Positions 26,466 to 33,837 of a stretch of DNA of 64,000 bases are shown here, piece after piece. Numbering within the stretch: the stretch's first letter is position 1; each line of letters starts with the position of its first letter. Source of the DNA: Novacetimonas maltaceti (GTDB taxonomy: Bacteria > Pseudomonadota > Alphaproteobacteria > Acetobacterales > Acetobacteraceae); the NCBI RefSeq assembly GCF_002906255.1, contig NZ_POTC01000013.1, positions 18,548 through 82,547 of the forward strand, in the 5' to 3' direction. Under the pieces are notes generated by a model. The model had not been told where the DNA came from, made no database searches, and saw only the letters and a list, made by a program, of their open reading frames with translations. The position numbers were made by a program, and so were the translations under genes.

Positions 26466-27407
26466 TCATGGCAGGCGGGCGAGGTGTGTGCTCAGCAGGT
26501 CATAGAACCCGTCCGCGTCGGCCTGTCGCATGAACATGGCGTTGGCGGGCCGTTTCGTGGTGCCCCACCAGTCCACGACCGACATGCCCCGTGTCAGCGC
26601 ATCGTCAAGCGAGATCGTGACATTGACCTGCCGCCCGCCAAACAGGTCCGGGGCGATCAGGCTGGCGATGGTGCATGGGTCATGCAGTGGCGCGCCCGCC
26701 CAGCCATACTTGGCAAGGTCGAACCGTCCCGCATGTTCCAGCATTGCCACGGCCGCCGCCGCGCAGCGACCCGGTAGCGCGCGCAGGCGCGCCAGGCGCT
26801 GCGGCGTCGTCAGGCACTGGTGGGTGACATCCAGCGGCAGCAGGGTAAGGGGAATGCCGCTGCGCAGGACGATATCCGCAGCCTCCGGGTCGGCATGAAA
26901 ATTGAATTCGGCAGTCGGCGTGATATTGCCGCCCTCCGACCATGCGCCCCCCATCGCGACGACCTGACGCACGCGGGGGGCGATATCCGGCGCCTTGATG
27001 AGCGCCAGCGCCAGGTTTGTCATCGGTCCCATCATGACAAGGCCCAGGCTGCCCTGCGGGGCCGTGCGGATGGCCTCCACCAGATAATCGACACCGTGGA
27101 GGGGCTGGATCGGCATGGTCGGTGGCGGCAGGTCCGGCCCATCCATGCCCGTGACGCCGTGAATATGACTGGCGCTGACGCTGGTATGGCCGATCGGGCG
27201 GGCGCACCCGGCGTAAACCGGGATATCCGTGCGGTCCGCCAGTTCAAGGATGCGGCAGGCATTTCGCGCGGTCTGTTCCACCGTGACATTGCCCGCCACG
27301 CTGATTATGGCCTGTATCCGCAACTGTCCGGACGCCAGTGCCAGCATGATGGCCAGCGCGTCATCCACGCCGGGATCGGTATCGATGATGATCCTGTGTG
27401 CTGTCAT
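26466..27407 (-). CDS. nucleoside hydrolase (IU-type)
   Basis: Cytoplasmic enzyme of 313 residues that splits ribonucleosides into ribose and base for salvage. The calcium-binding signature is exact (IIIDTDPGVDDALAIM, residues 6-21), with LVMMGPMTNLALAL and the VVAMGGAW segment following. The C-terminal DPCTIASLIAPDLF matches the last metal-binding Asp region. The ATG giving MTAHRIIIDTDPG is chosen because homologues begin there. No signal peptide, in contrast to the second nucleoside hydrolase at 46.4-47.5 kb. Substrate preference cannot be read from sequence. Confidence 0.92.
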   Translation of the reverse strand: MTAHRIIIDTDPGVDDALAIMLALASGQLRIQAIISVAGNVTVEQTARNACRILELADRTDIPVYAGCARPIGHTSVSASHIHGVTGMDGPDLPPPTMPIQPLHGVDYLVEAIRTAPQGSLGLVMMGPMTNLALALIKAPDIAPRVRQVVAMGGAWSEGGNITPTAEFNFHADPEAADIVLRSGIPLTLLPLDVTHQCLTTPQRLARLRALPGRCAAAAVAMLEHAGRFDLAKYGWAGAPLHDPCTIASLIAPDLFGGRQVNVTISLDDALTRGMSVVDWWGTTKRPANAMFMRQADADGFYDLLSTHLARLP

Positions 27408-27621
27408 GTCGCCTGCATGCCCCGTGCCATCTGTATTGGTGAAAGCGCACGGTAGGATATTTCCATGCCCCCGCGCCAGATGTGATGCCACAAGGGATGC
27501 CCGCATCCCCGCCATGGAGACGGCGCGGTCTGTCAGGAATAATCGCTGTTACAATTCGTAGAACAGATGCCGCATTCTGACATATGGTCTTCTGTATACA
27601 GATATCTGTAAGGCGCATGAC

Positions 27622-27648
27622 TTGACGCTGATTACATCATTTTAATAT
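27622..27648 (+). promoter_or_regulatory. candidate promoter of the CpxP/Spy-like gene
   Basis: TTGACG (27622-27627) and TAATAT (27643-27648) are 15 bases apart within a locally AT-rich stretch, 20 bases before the start codon. The resulting leader would be about 15 nt. Upstream the dyad CAGATATCTG is visible near 27598-27607. Confidence 0.4.
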
Positions 27649-27668
27649 TTTCAGGACATAGTCAGAAA

Positions 27669-28172
27669 ATGATGAAGAAAATGCTTCTCGCTGCTGCCGT
27701 CATGACCGGACTGGCCGGAACGGCAGGACATGCGGCGCTGGCGCACGATGCTCCGCCTCCCCCGCCGCCGGGTGAAGGGTGCGGCGGGCATGGCCCCCAT
27801 CATGGACATCTCCTCTCCCTCCATGGGATCACCCTGACATCGGCGCAGCACAAGAAACTTGCGGCCCTGATGCATGGCGACCATCCCGATTTCCGCGCGG
27901 ACATGGAGCAGGAACGCGCCCTGCACAAGCAGCTGCGGACCCTGCTGACCACGCCGGGCACGGTGGATCAGGCCAGCCTGACCTCTGTCGAGCAGCAGCT
28001 TGATGCCCTGCACCAGAAGCGTGAGGCGCAGCGGCTGCAGTTCGAGGTCAAGATCCACGACATCCTGACCCCCGATCAGCTGGCGCAGATCAAGGACCGG
28101 CAGGACAAGATCGATGCCCTGCACGAGCAGCTCCATGCCCTGATGGAGCCTCCGCCGCCGCCGCAGAAGTAA
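27669..28172 (+). CDS. CpxP/Spy-like LTxxQ periplasmic protein
   Basis: Periplasmic helical protein of 167 residues in the Spy/CpxP/ZraP superfamily of metal-responsive chaperones. A clear signal peptide (MMKKMLLAAAVMTGLAGTAGHAALA) is followed by a His/Gly-rich stretch (GCGGHGPHHGH) that may bind metal. Two LTxxQ motifs are visible (LTSAQHKKL and LTPDQLAQI) around a central amphipathic helix. Poly-Pro runs flank the mature protein at both ends. No histidine kinase or sigma factor lies nearby. A perfect 14-bp hairpin terminator follows. Confidence 0.83.
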   Translation: MMKKMLLAAAVMTGLAGTAGHAALAHDAPPPPPPGEGCGGHGPHHGHLLSLHGITLTSAQHKKLAALMHGDHPDFRADMEQERALHKQLRTLLTTPGTVDQASLTSVEQQLDALHQKREAQRLQFEVKIHDILTPDQLAQIKDRQDKIDALHEQLHALMEPPPPPQK

Positions 28173-28210
28173 CGCGTTTTCCCGAAGGGGAGGATGTCCT
28201 CCCTTTCCAT

Positions 28211-28253
28211 GGAGATGGCGCCGGTTGCCCCGCAACCGGCGCCATTTCTGTTT
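28211..28253 (+). terminator. hairpin terminator after the CpxP/Spy-like gene
   Basis: ATGGCGCCGGTTGC (28215-28228) pairs perfectly with GCAACCGGCGCCAT (28232-28245) around a CCC loop, followed by TTCTGTTT. The tail is imperfect but the stem is strong. Confidence 0.72.
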
Positions 28254-28567
28254 GTGCCGCCCCGCAGGGAAGATCAGGCGACAAGCGCCCCGGCGGGGAT
28301 CAGGGGGGGCTGGCGAAGCTTTTTCCAAAAACCATTCCTGAATGCCCCTTACACGACGCGCAGGCACGCCCAGCATGCCAGTCCGGCCCCGTCCGAAGCC
28401 AGATCAGGGCCGCATTTCAAATATATTATCAAACATAATACATAAACGGAAACATGTGTAATGATGACCATACGTCCCGCATGGCGCGCCATGATGAAGG
28501 GACTGGCGGCACATGCCTGGCGGCACGGTCGACATGCCCCTGCCGGATCGTGTCACGGAAAATGCAA
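28254..28567. other. intergenic stretch between convergent genes
   Basis: About 310 bases with no supported gene. It contains a remnant of the three-stem repeat (28313-28334) and an AT-rich patch near 28415-28450. Short open frames here have no ribosome site. Confidence 0.5.
28313..28334. repeat. fragment of the three-stem intergenic repeat
   Basis: GCGAAGCTTTTTCCAAAAACC matches the centre of the second arm and outer tail of the repeat. Only this fragment remains, again between convergent genes. Confidence 0.5.
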
Positions 28568-28596
28568 AACGCGCCCGGCAGGGCACCGGGCGCGTT
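28568..28596 (-). terminator. intrinsic terminator of the SDR gene
   Basis: On the minus strand AACGCGCCCGG and CCGGGCGCGTT form a perfect 11-bp stem with a 7-base loop, followed by TTTTGC. It starts 21 bases after the SDR stop codon. Confidence 0.78.
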
Positions 28597-28617
28597 CATG
28601 CAGGCGGGAGGCGTGGT

Positions 28618-29391
28618 TTATTTCGTGGTGTAGCCACCGTTGACGAGGATGGTCTGCCCGGTCATCCACCACCCTTCGGAAACGAGGAAGCGGACATGCG
28701 GGGTGATATCCTCGATATCCGTCAGGCCGGTCCTGCTGAAGGGGGACAGGGCGGCGGCGGTCCTGTGATAGGCCACGGCTTCCTGCGATTCCTGCCCGTA
28801 GAAGAAAGGGGTATCCATCGGGCCGGGGCCGATCGCGTTGACCGAAATGCCGCGCGCGCCATATTCCTTCGACGCCGCGCGCGTGAAATGCTCCACCGCC
28901 GCCTTCGACCCGGCATAGGTGGCGTAGAACGGCGTGTAGGCCCCAAGCAGCGACGTGACCAGCGTCAGCAGCTTGCCATGGTCGTTCAGGTGCAGGCCCG
29001 CTTCCTTGATGAAGAAGAATGCCGCCTTGGTGTTGACGGCGAACATTTCGTCGAATTCGTCCTCGCCTGTCTCGGCAATGGGTTTTTTCAGGACCTTGCC
29101 GACCGTGTTGATGGCGATGTCGGGGCGGCCAATGGCCGCGACGGTGTCGGAAAACAGCTTCGCGGTTGCTGCCGCAGTGCTCAGGTCCGCCTGAAATGCC
29201 ACGGCCTGCACGCCCGCCGCCTTCAGGTCCGCGATCGTCTTGTCGGCTTCTGCCTTGCTGGCGTTACTGTTGTAATGGATGGCAATGGCGCGTGCGCCAT
29301 GGGCGGCGAGGTCACGGGCAATCAGCCCGCCAAGGTTCTTTGCACCACCCGCGATCAGGACGGTTTTCCCTTTGATGCTGTGATCGACCAT
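28618..29391 (-). CDS. short-chain dehydrogenase/reductase
   Basis: NAD(P)-dependent oxidoreductase of 257 residues. The Rossmann glycine motif is present but altered (VLIAGGAKNLGG, residues 11-22, with Ala-Lys-Asn-Leu). The catalytic set is also visible: Asn in INTVGK, Ser in LVTSLLG, and Tyr/Lys in YAGSK. The C-terminus (WWMTGQTILVNGGYTTK) is typical of classical SDRs. It diverges from a LysR gene, the common arrangement in which the regulator controls the SDR. Substrate unknown. Confidence 0.88.
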   Translation of the reverse strand: MVDHSIKGKTVLIAGGAKNLGGLIARDLAAHGARAIAIHYNSNASKAEADKTIADLKAAGVQAVAFQADLSTAAATAKLFSDTVAAIGRPDIAINTVGKVLKKPIAETGEDEFDEMFAVNTKAAFFFIKEAGLHLNDHGKLLTLVTSLLGAYTPFYATYAGSKAAVEHFTRAASKEYGARGISVNAIGPGPMDTPFFYGQESQEAVAYHRTAAALSPFSRTGLTDIEDITPHVRFLVSEGWWMTGQTILVNGGYTTK

Positions 29392-29469
29392 GGTCTCGAT
29401 ATCCCTTCGTTATGATGCGATGCGCGCTCCCTTGGGCGGGGAGGTGCTGGGTGAAGGTATCATTTGCAA

Positions 29470-29479
29470 TATCGCGATA
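29470..29479. promoter_or_regulatory. TATCGCGATA palindrome in the SDR/LysR divergent region
   Basis: A perfect 10-bp palindrome lies 79 bases upstream of the SDR start and 74 bases upstream of the LysR start, with a partial repeat (AATCGCGAA) about 40 bases further. This position fits a shared LysR operator. Confidence 0.4.
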
Positions 29480-29552
29480 AAGTTGCCTTTCCTGACAACA
29501 TATGTCGTAAATCGCGAACAAGGTGTCGCACCTGCGGCATGTGGGGGAACGG

Positions 29553-30584
29553 ATGGACCGGATCGACCTGTTTCGCGTCTTTGCCCGCGTGGTGGAGACG
29601 ACGAGCTTCACCCGCGCGGCGGAAACGCTGAACCTGCCGCGTTCGACCGTTTCCACCGCGATACAGGAACTCGAAGCCCGGCTTGGCGCGCGGCTTCTGG
29701 CGCGCACGACCCGTTCCGTGACCCCGACGACCGATGGCAGGGCGTTCTATGACCATTGCCTGCGCCTGATTGCCGATGTGGAAGAGGCCGAAAACCTGTT
29801 CCGGCATGAGGGCAGCACGCCGCGTGGCCTGCTGCGGGTCAACCTGCCGGGGCGGATCGGGCGGTTGCTGGTGGCGCCGCGCCTGCCTGAATTCCTTGGG
29901 CGTTATCCCGGCATTGACATCGCGCTGGGCGTGACCGACCGGGCCGTCAACCTGGTGGAGGACGGGATCGACTGTGTCCTGCGGGTCGGGCCACTGCATG
30001 ATTCCGGCCTGATTGCCCGGCGGTTGGGCGACCTTGCGCTGGTCAATGTCGCCGCGCCCGCCTATCTGGCGCGGCATGGCGTGCCGCAGGTGCCTGCCGA
30101 TCTGGCGCACCATCAGGCCGTGCGCTACGCCTCGCCCTCCACCGGCCGGATCGAGGAATGGGAGTGGGAGGAAGGTGGCGCCACCCACAGCCTGTCCATG
30201 GCCGGCCGTGTCACGGTCAACAGTGCGGAGGCCTTCATCGCCTGCTGCGTTGCCGGGTTGGGCCTGATCCAGATCCCGGCCTATGACGTGGCCGACCTCC
30301 TGCATGCGGGCGCACTGGTGGAGGTGCTGCCCCGATGGCGTGCGGCCCCGTTGCCCATGGCGCTGCTTTATCCGCACCGCAAGCACCTGTCGCGGCGGAT
30401 ACAGGTCTTTGCCGACTGGCTGGAGGAGGTGCTGCACATCCCCGGACAGCCGCTGGCCGGTCCGGTGGCGCAGGCCCCCGCCATGACGGGGGGCATTACG
30501 CGGCGTGCCACAGGTGCCGCAGGGCGCCATCGCGTCCCTGCACCGGGTCCGCTGGCGGAAAGGGCAGGCGATTCATCGCCGTGA
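29553..30584 (+). CDS. LysR-type transcriptional regulator with extended C-terminus
   Basis: Regulator of 343 residues, about 40 longer than usual. The HTH (MDRIDLFRVFARVVETTSFTRAAETLNLPRSTVS) is of the subgroup that often controls divergent oxidoreductases. The effector domain ends normally near RRIQVFADWLEEVL, and the remaining Pro/Ala/Gly-rich tail has no domain character. That tail lies antisense to the end of the cupin gene (89-base overlap), so it may have arisen by loss of an earlier stop codon. The second ATG is used because GGGGGAACGG precedes it. Confidence 0.88.
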   Translation: MDRIDLFRVFARVVETTSFTRAAETLNLPRSTVSTAIQELEARLGARLLARTTRSVTPTTDGRAFYDHCLRLIADVEEAENLFRHEGSTPRGLLRVNLPGRIGRLLVAPRLPEFLGRYPGIDIALGVTDRAVNLVEDGIDCVLRVGPLHDSGLIARRLGDLALVNVAAPAYLARHGVPQVPADLAHHQAVRYASPSTGRIEEWEWEEGGATHSLSMAGRVTVNSAEAFIACCVAGLGLIQIPAYDVADLLHAGALVEVLPRWRAAPLPMALLYPHRKHLSRRIQVFADWLEEVLHIPGQPLAGPVAQAPAMTGGITRRATGAAGRHRVPAPGPLAERAGDSSP

Positions 30585-31110
30585 TGGCTGCAGGCGTGAT
30601 GGGACCGCGCTGCAGGTCGAAATCCTGATCGGGCGGGTAGGCCCCCACAACCAGGAAACGTTCATCCGATCCCTCGTTCCTGTGGCCCGTGCCCGCTGGC
30701 AGGACGACGACATCGCCCGCCCGGACCGCGACAAGACGGCCACCCGGCCCACCAAGGCGCAGTTGCGCCGATCCCGCCGCGATGCCCAGCACCTCGTGCG
30801 CGGTGCTGTGGTAATGGTGGAAGTCATACACGCCCCAGCGCCAGCGTGGCGGCCATCCGTTGGCGGCAAACAGTGCCTCCATCCCCGCTGCCGGGTCGCG
30901 GGCATCGGCGGGAAGGGCGTTGCGGTAATGCAGGACCGGCAGGTGCGCGTTATTGGGCACCCAGCCGTTGGGCGGCAGCATGAAGGCATCGGGGCCATTG
31001 CGTGCGGCCCCGCGCGCCACGCGGACATGCCCGCCGCACAGCACAAGTCCCAGCATGCCAAGGATCGCCTGGAACTGGCGACGTTCCATTTCCATGCTGA
31101 ACAGGGTCAT
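30496..31110 (-). CDS. YjlB-like cupin protein
   Basis: Protein of 204 residues with the YjlB family pattern: WVPNNAHLPVLHYRNAL, WRWGVYDFHHYHSTAHEVLGI, and GDVVVLPAGTGHRNEG. The HHYHSTAHE cluster and the later His provide metal ligands of a single-domain cupin. An N-terminal segment (FQAILGMLGLVLCGGHV) could be a signal or anchor, which is unusual for the family, so the true start may lie downstream. The function of the family is not established. Its 3' end overlaps the LysR gene tail-to-tail. Confidence 0.75.
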   Translation of the reverse strand: MTLFSMEMERRQFQAILGMLGLVLCGGHVRVARGAARNGPDAFMLPPNGWVPNNAHLPVLHYRNALPADARDPAAGMEALFAANGWPPRWRWGVYDFHHYHSTAHEVLGIAAGSAQLRLGGPGGRLVAVRAGDVVVLPAGTGHRNEGSDERFLVVGAYPPDQDFDLQRGPITPAAITAMNRLPFPPADPVQGRDGALRHLWHAA

Positions 31111-31161
31111 GGGGATGCTCCTGATCTGTGGTATCCGCAGGGATTCTACAAATAATGGCGG

Positions 31162-31193
31162 GAAGCTTTTGGGAAAAGGCTTCACCACAAACG
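31162..31193. repeat. fragment of the three-stem intergenic repeat
   Basis: GAAGCTTTTGGGAAAAGGCTTCACCACAAACGT matches the second arm and outer tail with a few changes. Unlike most copies it lies between divergent genes (cupin and Dps). Confidence 0.6.
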
Positions 31194-31306
31194 TCCGAAA
31201 CATGTGCCTGCGTATGGGACGCATGGCGTGCAGGCGGGTTGCATGCGCATGCAACCCTGCATCGCCCAGGGTCGTTCGGGGACGGTAGACCCAACAGGAG
31301 ATGACG

Positions 31307-31858
31307 ATGACCCAGACGAAAGCCGCCGCAGCGGCAAAGGCGGGCGAGGCACATGTGCGGACCTATCTCGGCACGCCCACGGACCTGAAGCAGGCGGCGG
31401 TGCATGAGATCGCCGCCGGGCTGAAGGCGACGCTGGCGGATGTCTTTGCCCTGTATGTCAAGACAAAGAACTTCCACTGGCACATGAGCGGTCGCCATTT
31501 CCGCGACTATCACCTGCTGCTTGATGAACAGAGTGCGCAGATATTTGCCATGACCGATCCCATGGCCGAACGCGCGCGCAAGATCGGCGGCACGACGCTG
31601 CATTCCGTGGGAGAGATCGCGCGCCTGACGAAAGTGGCGGACAATGACGCCGAATATGTCACGCCCGAAGACATGCTGTCGGAACTGCGGGAGGACAACC
31701 TGGCGCTGACGGCGCGCATGCGTGCGGTTCATGCCGTGTGCGACGAAGGCAACGACGTGGCGACCGCCAGCCTGCTTGAGGTCTGGATTGACGAGACCGA
31801 ACGCCGGACATGGTTCCTGTTCGAAGCCACGCGCCCGGCCTTTGGCAGCAATAACTGA
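31307..31858 (+). CDS. Dps-family ferritin-like protein
   Basis: DNA-protecting ferritin of 183 residues that oxidises and stores iron using peroxide. The ferroxidase signature is present: KTKNFHWHMSGRHFRDYHLLLDEQ gives the His and Asp/Glu ligands at the subunit interface, and RARKIGGTTLHSVGEI and TASLLEVWIDETERRTWF complete the four-helix bundle. An Ala/Lys-rich N-terminal tail could bind DNA. The second of two close ATGs is chosen because AGGAG ends right at the first one and is six bases from the second. Confidence 0.92.
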   Translation: MTQTKAAAAAKAGEAHVRTYLGTPTDLKQAAVHEIAAGLKATLADVFALYVKTKNFHWHMSGRHFRDYHLLLDEQSAQIFAMTDPMAERARKIGGTTLHSVGEIARLTKVADNDAEYVTPEDMLSELREDNLALTARMRAVHAVCDEGNDVATASLLEVWIDETERRTWFLFEATRPAFGSNN

Positions 31859-31890
31859 CCCGCTGTGAAAAAAAACCGTAAAACCGGAAG

Positions 31891-31970
31891 GAAGTTTTTG
31901 GTGAGGCTTTTTTAAAAAAGCTTCAGGTAACGCCGCCTTTTCAGACCAAAGGCGGCCCCGGCAAACTTTC
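31891..31970. repeat. three-stem intergenic repeat after dps
   Basis: Complete in layout but diverged: an outer GAAGTTTTTGGTG arm, a GCTTTTTTAAAAAAGC stem, a CGCCGCCTTTTCAGACCAAAGGCGG stem and a GCAAACTTTC end. Here it lies between two co-directional genes and probably ends the dps transcript. Confidence 0.75.
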
Positions 31971-32042
31971 ATGACCCATATGCCTTCCCGTGGCCCTGCC
32001 ATCCGGGGTGGTGTAGCCTGCGTGACGCAGGGGAGGCAGGCG

Positions 32043-32603
32043 ATGACGACAGTTTCGTTCCGGCAGGTTGACGCCGGGGGTGAACGGCTGGGCGTGGCAT
32101 CGGGGTCATGCACGCTGGGCACGCTCATGCTTGCGACGGGCGCGCGCGGCGTGGTGGCCATCGTGATGGGCGATGATGCGCAGGCATTGTGGCAGGACCT
32201 GCAGGCCCGCTTCCCACGGGCGGCGCTGGTTCGGGACGACCCGCAGGCGCGGGAGTACCTGCACCGTGCGACGGCGTTCATCGAGGGGACATCGGCGCAG
32301 GTGGATTTTCCCCTCGACATACGGGGTACCGCGTTCCAGCGGCAGGTGTGGGCGGCCCTGCGCACGATCCCGCCGGGCACGACCGTGACCTATGCCGAAC
32401 TCGCGCGGCGGACTGGCGCGCCTGCGGCGGTGCGGGCGGTTGCCGGGGCGTGCGGGGCGAATGCGCTGGCGGTGGTGATTCCGTGCCACCGTGTCGTGCG
32501 CAGCGATGGCACGCTGTCGGGCTATCGCTGGGGCGTGGCGCGCAAGCAGGCGCTGATCACGCGGGAGGCTGCGTGCGGGGCAGGGGTGGCGCAGCCTGCC
32601 TGA
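32043..32603 (+). CDS. methylated-DNA--[protein]-cysteine S-methyltransferase
   Basis: Suicidal O6-alkylguanine repair protein of 186 residues. The acceptor is Cys148 in VIPCHRVV, followed by the GTLSGYRWGVARKQALI segment, and RGTAFQRQVWAALRTIPPGTTVTYAELA is the helix-turn-helix used for base flipping. The Arg finger lies in AVRAVAGACGANALA. The start follows a GGGGAGG site by about five bases. There is no Ada N-terminal domain, so it is an Ogt-type enzyme. Confidence 0.93.
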   Translation: MTTVSFRQVDAGGERLGVASGSCTLGTLMLATGARGVVAIVMGDDAQALWQDLQARFPRAALVRDDPQAREYLHRATAFIEGTSAQVDFPLDIRGTAFQRQVWAALRTIPPGTTVTYAELARRTGAPAAVRAVAGACGANALAVVIPCHRVVRSDGTLSGYRWGVARKQALITREAACGAGVAQPA

Positions 32604-32706
32604 GCAGGGGGCGGCAGGATGCGGGCGTGCCGGTTGTCTTGCCCTACTCTTTGCGGCATGAGGGGCGCTGACGTCCATTCATTCCCGTTCGCTGGTAGGT
32701 CCTGAT

Positions 32707-33732
32707 ATGTCACACTATACCCCCGTTGGCCTTGGTGATGAGGCCGCAACCGTCAAAGCCCTGACGCATTCGGGGAATTTCCACGTTGATGAGACGCTGG
32801 GATATGTCATCCTGCATTACGCGCTCGCCCCCCATGGCGACCTGCGTGGCCGCGTGCTGGGGACCGCGCCTGCCGACAGGCTGGATTTTGGCCGCACCCG
32901 TTCGCCCGAACGTATCCGCGCGGCCGACATCGTGTTTGACGTCGGCGGGATCTATGACCCGCAGAAGGGACGTTACGACCATCACATGAAGGACAAGCCC
33001 CTGCGCGAGGATGGTGTTCCCTACAGCGCGGCGGGCCTGTTGTGGAAGGATTACGGCATCGCCGCGATCCGCAACATCCTCAAGGCCCCGGTGGAGGACG
33101 ATGCCCTTCCGGTCATCTGGCAGGCGATCGACCGGTCGCTGGTCCTGCCGATCGACCAGGACGACAATGGCGTCGTCAAGCTGGAGAAACTGTCGCTGGC
33201 GGACATCGTTTCCTCCTGCCGTCCGGCATGGGACACGGCGGAACTCTACGGCCCCGAAGAGGCGAAGATGCAGGAAAGCATCGGGTTCGCCGATGCGGCG
33301 GTCACGGTTGCGGCCTTCCTGGTCAACACCGTCGACCGCGTGCGTGCCAGCCTGAAGGCGACGGACCGCGTGCTGGCGGCGTATGAGGCCGCGCAGGACA
33401 AGCGTATTCTGGTCATGGATACGGGCATGCCGACCGAAAAGGTGATTTTCGAGCATGACCTGCCGGTGGTCTATGTGGTCTCCCCCGCCGCCCCCGGACG
33501 CTGGAACGTCAAGGCCGTGCCTCCCGTGCGTGGTGATTTCGGGCAGCGCGTGTCCCTGCCCGAAGCATGGCGTGGACTGGACGGGGAGGCGCTGGCGAAG
33601 GTGTCCGGTGTGCAGGACGCGGTCTTCGCCCATCCCGCGCGCTTCATCTGTGGCGCGGGCAGCAAGGAAGGGGCGCTGAAGATGGCGCGCCTTGCACTGG
33701 AAATCGACGAATCCCTGAACAAGGGCGCGTAA
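32707..33732 (+). CDS. MYG1 family protein
   Basis: A 341-residue protein of the conserved MYG1/GAMM1 family. The N-terminal THSGNFHVDE motif and the VFDVGGIYDPQKGRYDHHMKD segment give the Asp/His set typical of the DHH-like phosphoesterase fold; 3'-5' exonuclease activity has been reported for eukaryotic MYG1. WQAIDRSLVLPIDQDDNGV and the terminal FICGAGSKEGALKMA also match the family. Bacterial function is not known. It is followed by a complete three-stem repeat shared with a convergent phosphohexomutase gene. Confidence 0.88.
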   Translation: MSHYTPVGLGDEAATVKALTHSGNFHVDETLGYVILHYALAPHGDLRGRVLGTAPADRLDFGRTRSPERIRAADIVFDVGGIYDPQKGRYDHHMKDKPLREDGVPYSAAGLLWKDYGIAAIRNILKAPVEDDALPVIWQAIDRSLVLPIDQDDNGVVKLEKLSLADIVSSCRPAWDTAELYGPEEAKMQESIGFADAAVTVAAFLVNTVDRVRASLKATDRVLAAYEAAQDKRILVMDTGMPTEKVIFEHDLPVVYVVSPAAPGRWNVKAVPPVRGDFGQRVSLPEAWRGLDGEALAKVSGVQDAVFAHPARFICGAGSKEGALKMARLALEIDESLNKGA

Positions 33733-33752
33733 GGGGAAACAGATAAAGGAAT

Positions 33753-33832
33753 AAAAGTTTTTGGGTGCCGCCTTTTTTCAAAAAGGCGGCGTCTTTCGAA
33801 GCTTTTTGGAAAAAGCTTCACCAAAAACTTTT
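33753..33832. repeat. complete three-stem intergenic repeat (reference copy)
   Basis: Eighty bases with a perfect 12-bp outer inverted repeat (33753-33764 with 33821-33832, AAAAGTTTTTGG/CCAAAAACTTTT). They enclose two hairpins: GCCGCCTTTTT with AAAAAGGCGGC (33767-33790) and GAAGCTTTTT with AAAAAGCTTC (33798-33819). The RNA from either strand can fold into a three-way junction with U-rich ends. It fills the gap between convergent MYG1 and phosphohexomutase genes, so bidirectional termination is likely. Confidence 0.85.
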
Positions 33833-33837
33833 AAATT

